A stretch of 64,000 bases of DNA from an uncultured Lachnospiraceae bacterium (GTDB lineage Bacteria; Bacillota; Clostridia; Lachnospirales; Lachnospiraceae). A program made the translations under genes and the position numbers. The stretch covers positions 50,540 through 114,539 of the forward strand of contig CAJTUA010000015.1 in the NCBI GenBank assembly GCA_910579615.1, in the 5' to 3' direction. The notes beneath the pieces are model-generated. The model was not told where the DNA came from and did not search any database. It was given only the letters and a program-made list of their open reading frames with translations. Each line of letters starts with the position of its first letter. The first letter of the stretch is position 1. Below, in pieces: positions 7,484 through 17,800 of the stretch.

Positions 7484-9685
7484 ATGCAAACCAAGAAAAC
7501 AAGGAAGCTTTGGGCATTTTTGCTGCTCCTGTGCATGCTCTTTACACTCACTCCGGTTTCCCAGGCAAAAGCCGTGGAAATGCCGGAAGCCGTTTTAAAC
7601 GGCGACGAGCATGCAGAACTTTCCCTTGCGGAAATCTTTGAAAACTACGAGCACACCGACCCGGCCGAATTCTACGCGGATTTGGAGGATCTGGCAAAGC
7701 TTGCCGCAGACGAAGAGAACGCGGAGGCAGCCAAAGAGCTCTATGACAAGCTCGACATTGCCTACACAAAAACGTACACGATGTGGATTACTTCATCCAT
7801 TGCAACCCGCGTGAATGCGATGGACGAAAAAATGTTGGAGGAGGATGTCTATAACACCAGCCTCATCAACCTGATGCGCGACGCATTCTGCATCTGCTTA
7901 CGTGATATCCTCGAATTGCCGGGCGCAAGCGATATCGTTGCGGAAATGACCGAGGATGACATTGAATTTTTCTCCACCTACGAGGAAATGACCGCAGAAC
8001 AGCTTGACGCAACGAACCGCGAACAGGCATTGCTCCAGGAATACGGTGCAAAGCAGTTAGAAGCCGCCATGATGACGGTTGATATAAATGGCACCGAAAT
8101 GGGCTTTACCGATATCGAGGCAGCTGCCATGGCAGGGCTTTTGGATGCGGACACCTACTACTCCAAGCATATGGAGCTGATGGATAAGCAGAATGCGCTG
8201 CTCGGCGATGTTTATCTTCGCCTGGTCGCAGTGCGCCAGGAAATTGCCACCTTAAACGGCTATAAAAACTACAATGACTACATGTACGAAGCTTACGGCC
8301 GCGACTATACCCCGGAAGAAATCCAGGCTTTCTGCGATTCCGTAAGGACTTACCTGTCCGAACCATACTACTATATGCAGAATCTTACGGACTTTTCCTC
8401 GCCATGCCTGATGATTCAGTACACGCCGGACGAGATTTTTGAGATTCTCTCCGAATACATCCCGCAGACCTCCGCTGATTTGCAGGATGGACTTAACCAC
8501 CTGATTGACCATAAGCTTTATGACATTGCTTACTCCGATGTCAAAATGTCAGGTGCTTTCACTACATATCTCCCGTATTACAATACCGAATGCATCATCA
8601 TGCAGCCAAGCTTCAACACCTATGACCTTTTGACAATGGTGCATGAATTCGGTCATTTCAATGCGGACTATCAGCAGGGGAGCATGGGCTCCATCGACGT
8701 TGCCGAAGTACAGTCCCAGGGGCTTGAATTTTTATTTATGGAGCACTACGAAGACCTCTTCGGAGATGACGCGGGGATTGTTGAGGAGTACGTTACCCTC
8801 CAGCAGCTCTATTCCTTTATCTCCGGCTGCTTAAACAACGAGCTTGAGACATGGGCTTACTTGCAGGAAGACCTTACCCTGGATGCCTTAAACGCAAAAC
8901 ACGCAGAACTGCTCTGCGCTTATGAGCAGATGCAGCCAGGAACCTGGACAACACAGTACTACAGCAAGAGTTGGGTACAGGTACCGCACTATTTCACAAG
9001 CCCGTGCTACTACATCAGCTATGCCACCTCCGTGGCAGGTGCTTTCGCCATCCGCGAGCTTGCCATGGAAAATCCGTCGGCGGCCATCAACGCTTATCTT
9101 GACGTGGCAAACGCAGAAACCGACAAAGGCTTTTCCGAAGTAATGGAAGATGCCGGGCTTGGCGATGTGCTCGCACCGGAAAAAATCCAGGCTGTCGGCG
9201 AAGAATTAATGGAGCATTTCAACCTTGAAAAGCGCTTCGCTGACCTGCTTGCACAGATGCAGCCACAGCCGGATACCGACACCAAGGAACCACAGCCGGA
9301 CGAGAAACAGCAAAACCCGGAGGAACCGCAGCCGGACGAGGAACAGCAAAACCCAGAGGAACCACAGCCGGACACAGCAGAAAAGACCTGCTACGTGCGC
9401 AAGGGTGACACGCTTGCAAAAATCGGCAAGCGCTACAAGGTAGACTGGAAGGAAATTGCTGAATTAAACGGCATCAAATCCCCGTACAAGATTTATGCCG
9501 GGCAGGTGCTTGTGCTTCCGGAGAATGCCGTAATCACGCCGGAGAAAGTAACCGTCCAGAAAGGCGACACCCTCGGCAAGATTGCCGCTTCCCTCGGAAT
9601 GAACTGGCAGCTTCTCGCAGAGGCGCTCGGACTTGACGCACCATATACCATTTACGCGGGGCAGGTGCTTGAGTTTATCTACTAA
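7484..9685 (+). CDS. Secreted M3-family zinc metallopeptidase with two C-terminal LysM domains
   Basis: 733 residues. A signal peptide covers about 1-28 (KKTRKLWAFLLLLCMLF). The peptidase domain runs to about 590 and contains the zinc motif HEFGH near 387-391, followed by a downstream Glu in VAEVQSQGLEF as likely third ligand, as in oligoendopeptidase F/M3 enzymes. A repetitive linker of PQPDE and QQNPEE units (about 592-630) leads to two LysM domains (KGDTLAKIGKRYKVDW; KGDTLGKIAASLGMNW) that bind peptidoglycan. Most M3 enzymes are cytosolic and cut short peptides; export plus wall binding is unusual. Probable role: trimming peptides at the cell surface. A clean terminator follows. Confidence 0.85.
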   Translation: MQTKKTRKLWAFLLLLCMLFTLTPVSQAKAVEMPEAVLNGDEHAELSLAEIFENYEHTDPAEFYADLEDLAKLAADEENAEAAKELYDKLDIAYTKTYTMWITSSIATRVNAMDEKMLEEDVYNTSLINLMRDAFCICLRDILELPGASDIVAEMTEDDIEFFSTYEEMTAEQLDATNREQALLQEYGAKQLEAAMMTVDINGTEMGFTDIEAAAMAGLLDADTYYSKHMELMDKQNALLGDVYLRLVAVRQEIATLNGYKNYNDYMYEAYGRDYTPEEIQAFCDSVRTYLSEPYYYMQNLTDFSSPCLMIQYTPDEIFEILSEYIPQTSADLQDGLNHLIDHKLYDIAYSDVKMSGAFTTYLPYYNTECIIMQPSFNTYDLLTMVHEFGHFNADYQQGSMGSIDVAEVQSQGLEFLFMEHYEDLFGDDAGIVEEYVTLQQLYSFISGCLNNELETWAYLQEDLTLDALNAKHAELLCAYEQMQPGTWTTQYYSKSWVQVPHYFTSPCYYISYATSVAGAFAIRELAMENPSAAINAYLDVANAETDKGFSEVMEDAGLGDVLAPEKIQAVGEELMEHFNLEKRFADLLAQMQPQPDTDTKEPQPDEKQQNPEEPQPDEEQQNPEEPQPDTAEKTCYVRKGDTLAKIGKRYKVDWKEIAELNGIKSPYKIYAGQVLVLPENAVITPEKVTVQKGDTLGKIAASLGMNWQLLAEALGLDAPYTIYAGQVLEFIY

Positions 9686-9729
9686 GCCCCCGCACACTTC
9701 CACAAAACTTCTGTAATCTGAAAGGATAG

Positions 9730-9764
9730 AATCCCGCCGGGGAACAAAACCGGCGGGATTTTTT
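9730..9764 (+). terminator. Intrinsic terminator after the M3 peptidase
   Basis: An 11-bp perfect stem AATCCCGCCGG/CCGGCGGGATT with a 9-base loop and a run of T. It begins 45 bases after the stop and may also serve the convergent mgtE gene. Confidence 0.9.
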
Positions 9765-9775
9765 GCCCCGCGCAC

Positions 9776-11170
9776 CTATGCCATATGAAATACCTGAATC
9801 AGCAACACCCACGCAAGGCCATAATATGTTACGACAGCCACCAAATCATTGATTGTCGTAATCAGCGGTCCCGACGCAACCGCAGGGTCCACCTTAATTT
9901 TATGGAAAAACAGCGGCACCAGTGTGCCAACCATGCTCGAAACCACCATCGCCAGCATCAGCGCCACACTGACACAGCCGGAAATCAAAAAGGCATTCCC
10001 CGCCGGATTCCCTTTGAATACGCAGGCATAAACCCCAATCAGCAAAAATGCCAGAACCCCCAAAAACAAACCGTTCGCAAACCCGACCCGCACCTCTTTG
10101 CCCACAAGCGAGAGTTTCTGCTTTGCGGTAAGCTCCTCGTCCATCAGTACCCGGATGGTGACCGCAAGCGACTGCGTGCCGACATTTCCCGCCATATCAA
10201 GAATCAGTGACTGGAAGCAAATCACAATCGGAAGCACCGCAACAACCGCCTCAAAAACCCCGACCACGGACGATACACCCATCCCCAAAAACAGCAGCAC
10301 AACCAGCCATGGCAGCCGCTTTTTCATGCTCTGCGCCGTGCTTTCCTCCAAATCCGCCTCGGCTGTCAGGCCCGCCAATTTCGCATAATCCTCCCCCATC
10401 TCATCATCGACGACCTCAACGATATCCTGCGCCGTAATAATTCCTAAGATATGACCGTCCTCCGACAAAATCGGGATGGAATCCTCCGCGTAATCCCGGA
10501 TTCTCTCAATGCAGTCCCCGATTTTCTCATGGTCCGTGGCATAAGGGTAGGACGTGCTGACCAGGCTCCCCAAATCCTGATATTCCCTCGCAATAATCAA
10601 ATCCTTTAAGTCAATCGCGCCATAAAAAATATCCTTCTCATCAACCACATAAATCGTAGAGATATTGTCATTCTCCCCCGCCTGCCGAACCAGCTCATGC
10701 ATTGCCTGGCGGATGGTAAGCCAGCTCCCAACCACAACATAATTGGTTGTCATATAACTGCCAATCTCATCCTCATCATACGAAAGAATCAGGCGCACAT
10801 CTTTTTCCGCCTCATCGTCCAGAAGGCTTACAATTTTCTCCTGGTCGGCATCGTCCATCTCCTCAAGGACATCCACCGCATCGTCGGAATCCATACAGGA
10901 AATAATGTCCGCCGCTGTCTGTGCGGGAAGCTCCTTCAAATAAACCTCGACATCCTCAAGATAGGTAAAAATCTCCGAGAGACGCTCCTTGCCCAAAAGC
11001 CGGTAAAGCGTCCTGCGCTCCTTCCCGCTTAACTGCGCCAGCGCGTCCGCGATATCATTCTCATGATAGCCTGACAGGCGACCAAGCAATTCCTTATCCG
11101 GCAAACCCGCCCGAACCAGTTCCAATAATTCCTGGACAAAACTTGGTTCCTTTAATACCTTCTTTTCCAT
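9776..11170 (-). CDS. mgtE: Magnesium transporter MgtE
   Basis: 464 residues. Mg2+-gated magnesium (and cobalt) channel of the cytoplasmic membrane. The N-terminal helical MgtE_N domain (about 20-130) is followed by two CBS domains (about 138-262, SYMTTNYVVVGSWLTI and ISTIYVVDEKD), a connecting helix, and five membrane helices (about 290-460) with the conserved DMAGNVGTQSLAVTIR pore segment. The start ATG has GGAGGCAGAA in front. No M-box riboswitch could be recognised. Instead there is a leader of roughly 400 bases with a small ORF and a foldable segment, described separately. Confidence 0.93.
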   Translation of the reverse strand: MEKKVLKEPSFVQELLELVRAGLPDKELLGRLSGYHENDIADALAQLSGKERRTLYRLLGKERLSEIFTYLEDVEVYLKELPAQTAADIISCMDSDDAVDVLEEMDDADQEKIVSLLDDEAEKDVRLILSYDEDEIGSYMTTNYVVVGSWLTIRQAMHELVRQAGENDNISTIYVVDEKDIFYGAIDLKDLIIAREYQDLGSLVSTSYPYATDHEKIGDCIERIRDYAEDSIPILSEDGHILGIITAQDIVEVVDDEMGEDYAKLAGLTAEADLEESTAQSMKKRLPWLVVLLFLGMGVSSVVGVFEAVVAVLPIVICFQSLILDMAGNVGTQSLAVTIRVLMDEELTAKQKLSLVGKEVRVGFANGLFLGVLAFLLIGVYACVFKGNPAGNAFLISGCVSVALMLAMVVSSMVGTLVPLFFHKIKVDPAVASGPLITTINDLVAVVTYYGLAWVLLIQVFHMA

Positions 11171-11313
11171 TTCTGCCTCCTTCCTGCCCCCTTATGGCAC
11201 CACGGATGTAATTCCTTCTTACGAGTGTGCCCGGTAGTGCATTCCTGCGCTGCGCACGCCCACAAAAAAGCCGTTTTCCGGCAAACCCTGATGCAAAAAA
11301 GGGCACAAAAAAT

Positions 11314-11386
11314 ACACCGCCTCCGGAATCCCGAAGCGTACCCGTTCCCTTCAGTCGTGTAGTACGCAAAATCCCATGTTCGGTGT
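11314..11386 (-). ncRNA. Candidate three-way-junction RNA in the mgtE leader
   Basis: On the minus strand a closing stem ACACCG/CGGTGT (11381-11386 with 11314-11319) encloses two hairpins: CGTAC/GTACG with a 20-base loop and CTTCGG/CCGGAG with a GATT loop. A run of six T follows directly (ATTTTTT), and a second short GCCG/CGGC hairpin plus six T lies at 11264-11282. The layout resembles a riboswitch or attenuator for mgtE. I could not match it to a known class. Confidence 0.35.
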
Positions 11387-11441
11387 TCGAAAAATTTTTG
11401 GCAGCGGAAAAACAAAATGAAAAAGCCGGCAGAAAAACGGC

Positions 11442-11534
11442 CTATCCGGAACAGAACACGGACGGCAGCGATTCCCTGAAATTTTCCAAATCACCGAAAC
11501 GGATACTTTGGCCTGTACTGTCACAACCATCCAT
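11442..11534 (-). CDS. Possible 30-residue leader ORF upstream of mgtE
   Basis: ATG at 11534 preceded by AAGGAGGTGAACAGC, one of the best Shine-Dalgarno sites in the window, and ending TAG after 30 codons. The peptide runs MDGCDSTGQSIRF, then GDLENFRESL, then PSVFCSG, with one Cys near each end and no membrane segment. It begins about 30 bases after the predicted transcription start. A translated leader peptide that controls mgtE, or a stand-alone small protein, are both possible. Confidence 0.5.
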   Translation of the reverse strand: MDGCDSTGQSIRFGDLENFRESLPSVFCSG

Positions 11535-11575
11535 GCTGTTCACCTCCTTAATTTTTTCAAATCTTACCGCTATCT

Positions 11576-11605
11576 ATTATAAACGCATATTCCGGATAAC
11601 GTCAA
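11576..11605 (-). promoter_or_regulatory. Promoter of the mgtE leader
   Basis: On the minus strand TTGACG (11600-11605), an 18-base spacer and TATAAT (11576-11581). It predicts a leader of about 400 bases before mgtE. Confidence 0.7.
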
Positions 11606-11630
11606 GAAATTTATTTTTTTCCGTCACGCC

Positions 11631-12980
11631 CTAGCTTTTTGCGCCATCCGGGTTCTGCCCCTTATAACGGGCAAAATAATAAAGAAACCCTGCAGCATCC
11701 GCCAGAAACCACCCGATCGGCACCGCCCACCAGATTCCGGTTACGCCGATTGCCGGAACCCCCGAGAGCAAATGCGCCAACAGCACCCTCGTCCCAAGGG
11801 AAATCACCGTAAGCACCACCGACATTTCCGGTTTCCCGAGCGCCCGGTAAAGCCCGTAAAGCAAAAACAGACAGCCAATCCCGGCATAAAAGGTTCCCTC
11901 AATCCGCAGGTAACGGACACCCTCCGCGACCACCCCGGCACCCTCCTCATCCACAAACATTGCCATGAGCGGGCGCGCAAACGCAAAAACAAAAACGGAA
12001 ACAACCAGGCAAAAGCCCACGGATGCCGCGACCGCGCCGCGAAACCCCTCACGCACGCGCTCCTTCTTCCCCGCGCCGTAATTCTGCGCAACAAAGGTTG
12101 AAAAGGCATTGCCAAAATCCTGCACTGGCATATAGGCAAAAGCATCAATCTTGACGGCCGCCGCAAATGCCGCCATCACCACGGAGCCAAAGCTGTTGAC
12201 CAACCCCTGCACCATCAGGATGCCAAGGTTCATCACGGACTGCTGAATGCAGGTCAGCACGGAAAATCCCGCAATCTCCTTCATGCATCCTGCACGGATG
12301 CGCCGTTCCTCCCGCTTCATTTTCAGATACGGGACGCGGGCAAACGCGTAAAGGGCAATGCCGATACCCGAAACATACTGCGCGGTTACGGTTGCCCACG
12401 CCGCCCCCGCCACACCAAACCCAAGCCCAACCACAAACCATAGGTCAAGCAGGATATTTAAGACCGCCGAAACTGCCAGAAACGCCAGTGGAACCACGGA
12501 ATTCCCCAGTGCCCGCAGCAGCGAGGCAAAATAATTGTAAAGAAAGGTGGCGAAAATCCCGCCAAAAATAACGGCAAGATAACTGCGCATATCGCCCCAG
12601 ACTTCTTCCGGAACTTTCAGGAACGCCCGAATCGGGTCAAGAAAAAGATACGCAGCAAGATTTAGCAGCACCGTCAGTGCCAAAATCAGGACAAAGGAGG
12701 CACAGATTCCCTCCTTTAACCGCCCTTCCTGCCGCTCCCCAAAGCGGATGGAAAAAAATGTTCCGCTCCCCATGCAAAGCCCGAGCAAAATCGAAGTCAG
12801 AAAGGTCATCAACGTAAACGAAGACCCCACCGCCGCCAACGCATTCTGCCCTAAATATTTGCCGACAATCAGCGTGTCGGCGATATTGTAGCACTGCTGT
12901 AAGAGATTCCCCAGTATCATCGGGATGGCAAAATACAGCATGGATTTCATCACGTTCCCCTGCGTCATGTCCCGGTTCAT
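11631..12980 (-). CDS. MATE-family multidrug exporter
   Basis: 449 residues with twelve predicted membrane helices. Sodium- or proton-driven exporter. The N-terminus MTQGNVMKSMLYFAIPMILG and the segment QQCYNIADTLIVGKYLG are typical of DinF/NorM-like MATE proteins of Firmicutes. The ATG at 12980 follows AAGGAGG; the 79 extra residues of the longer open frame are non-hydrophobic and start inside the end of the GH43 gene. It follows GH43 by 187 bases and has its own candidate promoter, so it may not belong to the sugar operon. Substrate unknown. Confidence 0.85.
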   Translation of the reverse strand: MNRDMTQGNVMKSMLYFAIPMILGNLLQQCYNIADTLIVGKYLGQNALAAVGSSFTLMTFLTSILLGLCMGSGTFFSIRFGERQEGRLKEGICASFVLILALTVLLNLAAYLFLDPIRAFLKVPEEVWGDMRSYLAVIFGGIFATFLYNYFASLLRALGNSVVPLAFLAVSAVLNILLDLWFVVGLGFGVAGAAWATVTAQYVSGIGIALYAFARVPYLKMKREERRIRAGCMKEIAGFSVLTCIQQSVMNLGILMVQGLVNSFGSVVMAAFAAAVKIDAFAYMPVQDFGNAFSTFVAQNYGAGKKERVREGFRGAVAASVGFCLVVSVFVFAFARPLMAMFVDEEGAGVVAEGVRYLRIEGTFYAGIGCLFLLYGLYRALGKPEMSVVLTVISLGTRVLLAHLLSGVPAIGVTGIWWAVPIGWFLADAAGFLYYFARYKGQNPDGAKS

Positions 12981-13071
12981 ATCAAATGCTCCTCCTTGGA
13001 AAAACTTTGCCGGTGCCCCATCCCAGACGGACTGCGGATGCATTTTCCGGCCATATGGGGCATCATCTCCT

Positions 13072-13100
13072 ATCTTAACATGCAAAGAGACTTCTGGCAA
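13072..13100 (-). promoter_or_regulatory. Candidate promoter of the MATE gene
   Basis: Minus strand TTGCCA (13095-13100), 17-base spacer, TAAGAT (13072-13077); both hexamers are imperfect. Confidence 0.4.
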
Positions 13101-13167
13101 TCCTTTTCCTGCGGTAGCAGCATACAAGCACGCCGGGCAGCTTCGTCCGCCCTTTTGGGTGACAGCG

Positions 13168-14862
13168 TTAAACTTCCGCCTGTACCTTGAACCAGTCGAA
13201 ATCCGCATGCTTCCCAAACCCAGTCAAATCCTGGCAGCAAATCCCGACCATTGCGCCGGTAAACCACCCTTCATTGCACGCCTCGTCCGATAAAAAACTC
13301 GCATCAACGCGCGGACCGATATCAAAAAGCACGGCTTCGGAATTTTTTGTATTTTCCGCCTTTTTGCAAAAATCCCGGTATCCGTAGGAAAACTGTGCAT
13401 CTGTCCCCTCCACGGACAGATGCAAAATCACATCCCTCCCGGTCTCCAACGGGATATATTGCGCAAGGTATTCATATTTTTTATTTTCTGCCTTCAGCAG
13501 CGTAATGCATTTCCCCACATCCTCATCATGCGAAATATGCAGATACAGATAATTTTCCGTATCATACATTAAAATCAGCCCTGCCATCTGTTTGAAGACC
13601 TCCGGCTCAAAATCCAGGCAGGTCTGCGCCTGCAGATGGTATTCCGTCATCCTGCGGGCAATCAGCGTCTGGGAAAAACGCGAGGCAAGGCCGCTCCTGC
13701 CGTACATCCTAAGCCATCCCGGGCGCGCGGTGAGCGAAATATAATGCTCATCCATCGGAATCCGCAAAGATTGGTAATCCAGATGGAGCTTTGGCGCATC
13801 AAAATCATCGCAGATGAACGGAAGTTCCCCTTTGGTTTGTTCCTTTTGCTCTCCTTTCGCGCAATGTGGCGCTTCCACCGTATCGGACGGCGTATTCCCG
13901 CCACCCGCCATCACAAGCCACCCATCCCTGGTCCATTCCATCTTCTGAATGGCCGTCTCCCTGCCAAGCATATACCTTCTCGCCCCGGCAAAGCGCACCG
14001 CGTCCTCAGGGTTGCGCGCACCGCACGCCCTCCCGCAAAGATGTACCGCATACCATTCCTCATCCGCCGTCTCCACCAAATCGCAGTGTCCTGCCTTTTG
14101 CAGCAGAACCTCCTCATGATGCCTTGAAGTCAGGATGGAATATGCCTCCCCTTCCCTTCTGTTCCCATCAAACGGCCGGTACATTTCATACGGTCCCCAC
14201 ACATCCCTCGCCCTCTGGATGGTCTGTCCGTGCGCCTCCCCCGTCCCGGTATCCGCACTGAACAGATAATACCATCCCTGCCGCTTAAAAATGTGCGGTC
14301 CTTCCAGGAAAATGCCGTCTGCGCGGTAAATGTCCCTGACCGGGCCGACCATTTTCCCCTGCGCCTCATCGAATTCCTGGAGAACCAGGCGGCCAACATA
14401 TTTTTTCGGTACCCTGTGGTCTGTCACCATGCTAACCATGTATTTGCGTCCGTCATCATCGTGGAACAAGGACGGGTCAAACCCAAAATTATTCAGCGCA
14501 ACCGGCTCCGACCATGGTCCATGAATATCCTCTGCCGTCACAAGATAATTCTCCGTATCGTACATATTGCAGTAAAACGCCTTTACCACCGTGTAAACCA
14601 GATAAAACTTGCCTTTATCATAGGTCAGGCAGGGCGCCCAGACCCCCTGGGACGGACCAACCCCGCGCAAATCCAACTGCGAAATGCGCTCGAGCGGATA
14701 CCCAATCAGCTCCCAGCAAACCAAATCCCTTGAATGGTGCAGCCGCACCCCCGGCCACCACTCAAAGGTCGAGGTTGCAATATAATAATCTTCCCCCACC
14801 CGGACAATGGGGGGATCCGGGTGGAAACCGCGCAAAATCGGGTTATGTATTTTTTCTGCCAT
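13168..14862 (-). CDS. Glycoside hydrolase family 43 (beta-xylosidase/arabinofuranosidase type)
   Basis: 564 residues, no signal peptide, so intracellular. The five-bladed propeller domain (about 1-320) shows the general-base Asp in RGFHPDPPIV (near residue 16), the modulating Asp in FGFDPSLFHDDDG, and the acid Glu in FLEGPHIFKR. A C-terminal beta-sandwich (about 345-564) is of the GH43_C2 type found in beta-xylosidases, where it closes the active site. Expected to release xylose or arabinose from imported oligosaccharides. Its ATG lies 2 bases after the stop of the heparinase-like gene and is preceded by AAAGGAAA, so translation is probably coupled. I use the ATG at 14862, not the TTG at 14868. 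Confidence 0.88.
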   Translation of the reverse strand: MAEKIHNPILRGFHPDPPIVRVGEDYYIATSTFEWWPGVRLHHSRDLVCWELIGYPLERISQLDLRGVGPSQGVWAPCLTYDKGKFYLVYTVVKAFYCNMYDTENYLVTAEDIHGPWSEPVALNNFGFDPSLFHDDDGRKYMVSMVTDHRVPKKYVGRLVLQEFDEAQGKMVGPVRDIYRADGIFLEGPHIFKRQGWYYLFSADTGTGEAHGQTIQRARDVWGPYEMYRPFDGNRREGEAYSILTSRHHEEVLLQKAGHCDLVETADEEWYAVHLCGRACGARNPEDAVRFAGARRYMLGRETAIQKMEWTRDGWLVMAGGGNTPSDTVEAPHCAKGEQKEQTKGELPFICDDFDAPKLHLDYQSLRIPMDEHYISLTARPGWLRMYGRSGLASRFSQTLIARRMTEYHLQAQTCLDFEPEVFKQMAGLILMYDTENYLYLHISHDEDVGKCITLLKAENKKYEYLAQYIPLETGRDVILHLSVEGTDAQFSYGYRDFCKKAENTKNSEAVLFDIGPRVDASFLSDEACNEGWFTGAMVGICCQDLTGFGKHADFDWFKVQAEV

Positions 14863-14864
14863 AA

Positions 14865-17800
14865 TCAATTTCCTTTCTGAATTGGATTCTTATTCCATCC
14901 TTTCTTATGGATTTCCACAGATATCTTTTCTTGCTCTTGTTCCCCATTTTTTTCCCTTGTATCTTCCTGGCCGTGCAGTATGCCAAAACCTGCGAAACAA
15001 TCCATCCCCGCCACACGGATTTCCCATTCTTCCCCTGTCTGTTCCGTCACACAAAGACTTGAAAAGCTCTCACAGCAAACCGCCCTGACCCGCCCGGTTC
15101 TCTCCCCTGCTTCAAGAATTGTAATAAATTCCGCGCATTTTCCTTCCACGGTAAAGGCGACGGTCTTCTTTTTTGTTTCCTGCAAAAATCCTGCCGTTGC
15201 CGCCAGCTCTTCCTGCGTAAACCTGTCCGTTTTCTGCGGATATCTCCCAACCGTCACCGCGCCGGAGACCGGCCATGCGCGCCAGACGGCACTTTCCGGC
15301 GTAAAATCCATAATATCATTTGGATTTATGCGGCTCTGCGCTTCATGGAAGCGCAGGCACACCGCACCTTCCACCCAGGCTGTATGGCAGTTTTGGATAA
15401 ATTGCCCCGCCCCGAACGGACTGTCCGAAAAACGAGCCCGTTTTTCAAATACCAGCCCGCCCTCATTTCCAAATCTTCCCATCGGATGGTAGAGACAGTC
15501 GTAGCAATGCTCTTGCTGCCCCGCAAGATAATCCCAGACAATGCAGTATCCATGGAACAAAATGAGCAGGCGTCTCTGGAAAACCGGCTCCGAATATTCC
15601 CCGATTTCCCCCTGCTTCCTGGCTTTTTCCGGCTCTAAAATATAGCGCCCCTCCTTCTGGCATTTTTCCTTTGGAAACGCGAGCGGATAAGGGGTCTGCC
15701 CCCCGTAGGGCGGGTCAATCCATTCGGTTACCGTCTGCGCGCAGACAGCGCTGAAGGTATCGGTTTTTGTATCCGGATATCCCCCCTCCGGCATCTGCAC
15801 CATTTCCCCCGCCGCATAATAAACGCACTGGCAGGGCGAAGGCTTCTGCATCCTTTTATCCACCACAACCATATTGTGCGCCACCGAAGTCTGCACCCAC
15901 ATCTTAAACAAAAACGAGTTATAGCCGTACCATGCGTATTCATTGTTATGGAAGGTTTTATCCCCTGAAAAAAATGAGGCGAGGCTTAAGCGGTCAAAAT
16001 GCCCGTGATATCCCCCGTGCACGCCAAACTTCAATACCGCCTGGCATGCATCCTCCCGCAGGATTCCAAAACCTGCACCGGACAGCAGCATGGAGCCTTC
16101 CTTTTTGCGTTTTTCCTGGCGCACAAACAAAACCTCCTGCACCGTGGCATGCCCTGCAATCTCTTTGTAGGCCTCATCCCCATAAAGATAGTACGCCTTC
16201 TGGTACAGCCCCGTAAAATCCTGCTCATTGCTGTCATTCACGGAGAACATCCTCCCCTTAGCATCCAACAGTTTCGCCGTACAGTCAAAATAATCCTTCA
16301 GGCACCGGGTGGGTCTTGTAAACTCCTCAAACCGCAAAAAGCTCATTCCCAGAAATGGCTTGCCATCCTCCGCCCAACGCTCCCGCACCGCCCACGGCGC
16401 ATGCAGGATATTCCGGTCAAAGGAGGCAGGAAGCTTTACATCCTTTACGGAAATCCCGAAATTCTCCGCCGCGTTGGCAATGTCAAAAAACAGTTCCCCG
16501 GCAAGCCGTACATATCCGGAAGCCTCCTCAAAATACATCCCGTCATCAAGCAGCACCGCCGAGAGCAAATCAAAAACGCCATTATAGCCGTACAAAAACC
16601 GCTCCACCATCCCATAATCCTGCAATGCCATCGCACAGAGTGCCCCGGCGGCGGATTCCGCAATCTGGAAATTATTCCCGTCTCCGTCCGTAAGCCGCCA
16701 CGAAATGAATTCCATATAATTCCGGAAGCAGGCCTCTATCTGCTCTCGCTGCGCCTGCGTGAAATGCTCATAAAGCAGGTCGTAGGACATTGCGGCTCGA
16801 TTAAAGAACTCCGCCTCCTGCACCCAGCCCGCGCTCTGCGCACGCCGAACCTTAAAATCCCCCCGCGCATACTCCTCTTTGCTCCCAATAAATTCAAAAT
16901 AGGACTTTTCGGTTGCAAGATACCCGTTTTCCCCATCCGTCAGACCGCGGAAAAACTCCAATGCTTTCTTAAGATAGCACTCCTGCCCCGTCACCTTCCA
17001 TGCCACTGCCGCACCAAAGAGCGCATTCTGGGAATAGGACGGATATACATAATCCCTCTCATCCGACGGCGGCAGAACCTCCCACTCCCATGCCTTCTGC
17101 ATATACCCGGCGCAAAATGTTTTATACAGCCCCGCATCCGCCAAAATCGCTTCTCTCCGGCGCTGCCATTGCTTTTCATCCAGAACCAGATACGGGTGCT
17201 TTCTTTTTGCCACCGTGCAAAGCTCCACCTGCCTTGCCTTTGCCCCGTCCCCGTCCGGCACAAAAAGGAAGCGGCTCTTCTCCAATCCTCCCTCCGGCAA
17301 ATCCCCTGTCACCAAAATCCTTATCCAGTATTCCCTGTTCTCGCCCGCCTCCAGCGTAAGATACGGAACATAATCCACCGGAAGGCATTCCTTCCCGTAT
17401 TGGCAAGGCCGGACATTGATGAGCCTTCTCTTTTCGGACGGATTCGAAATCTCAACAGGATATTCCAGCCATTCCCCCGCGCTCCCCGCATTTGAGGTGC
17501 GCTTCGCCCGGATGCCAAAATCGCCCATGATATCCGCTTCCATGCCGCTTAACACAACACTTGCGCCACGCGTAAGCCTCACCGAAACCTTGTCCAGATA
17601 GCTTAAAAATGCCCCTGCCATCTGCCCAAACCCAAACTGGCCAAAAGGAATCTCCACCTGATGCTTTCCCTTTCCTGCTACCGCCACACCACCCTTCACC
17701 TCCGGAAAAAATTCCGGTCTTGCGATAAAAAGCGGATGGAGGGTTATTTCAAGCTCCGTCACCCCATCCTCCAAAAGCTCCACTGCAAGGCGGATTCCCT

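Noticed and set aside
15999..17495. 498-codon plus-strand frame opposite the heparinase-like gene
   Set aside because: Lies wholly within the minus-strand gene, has no start signal, and shows the Arg/His/Pro-rich bias of an antisense frame.
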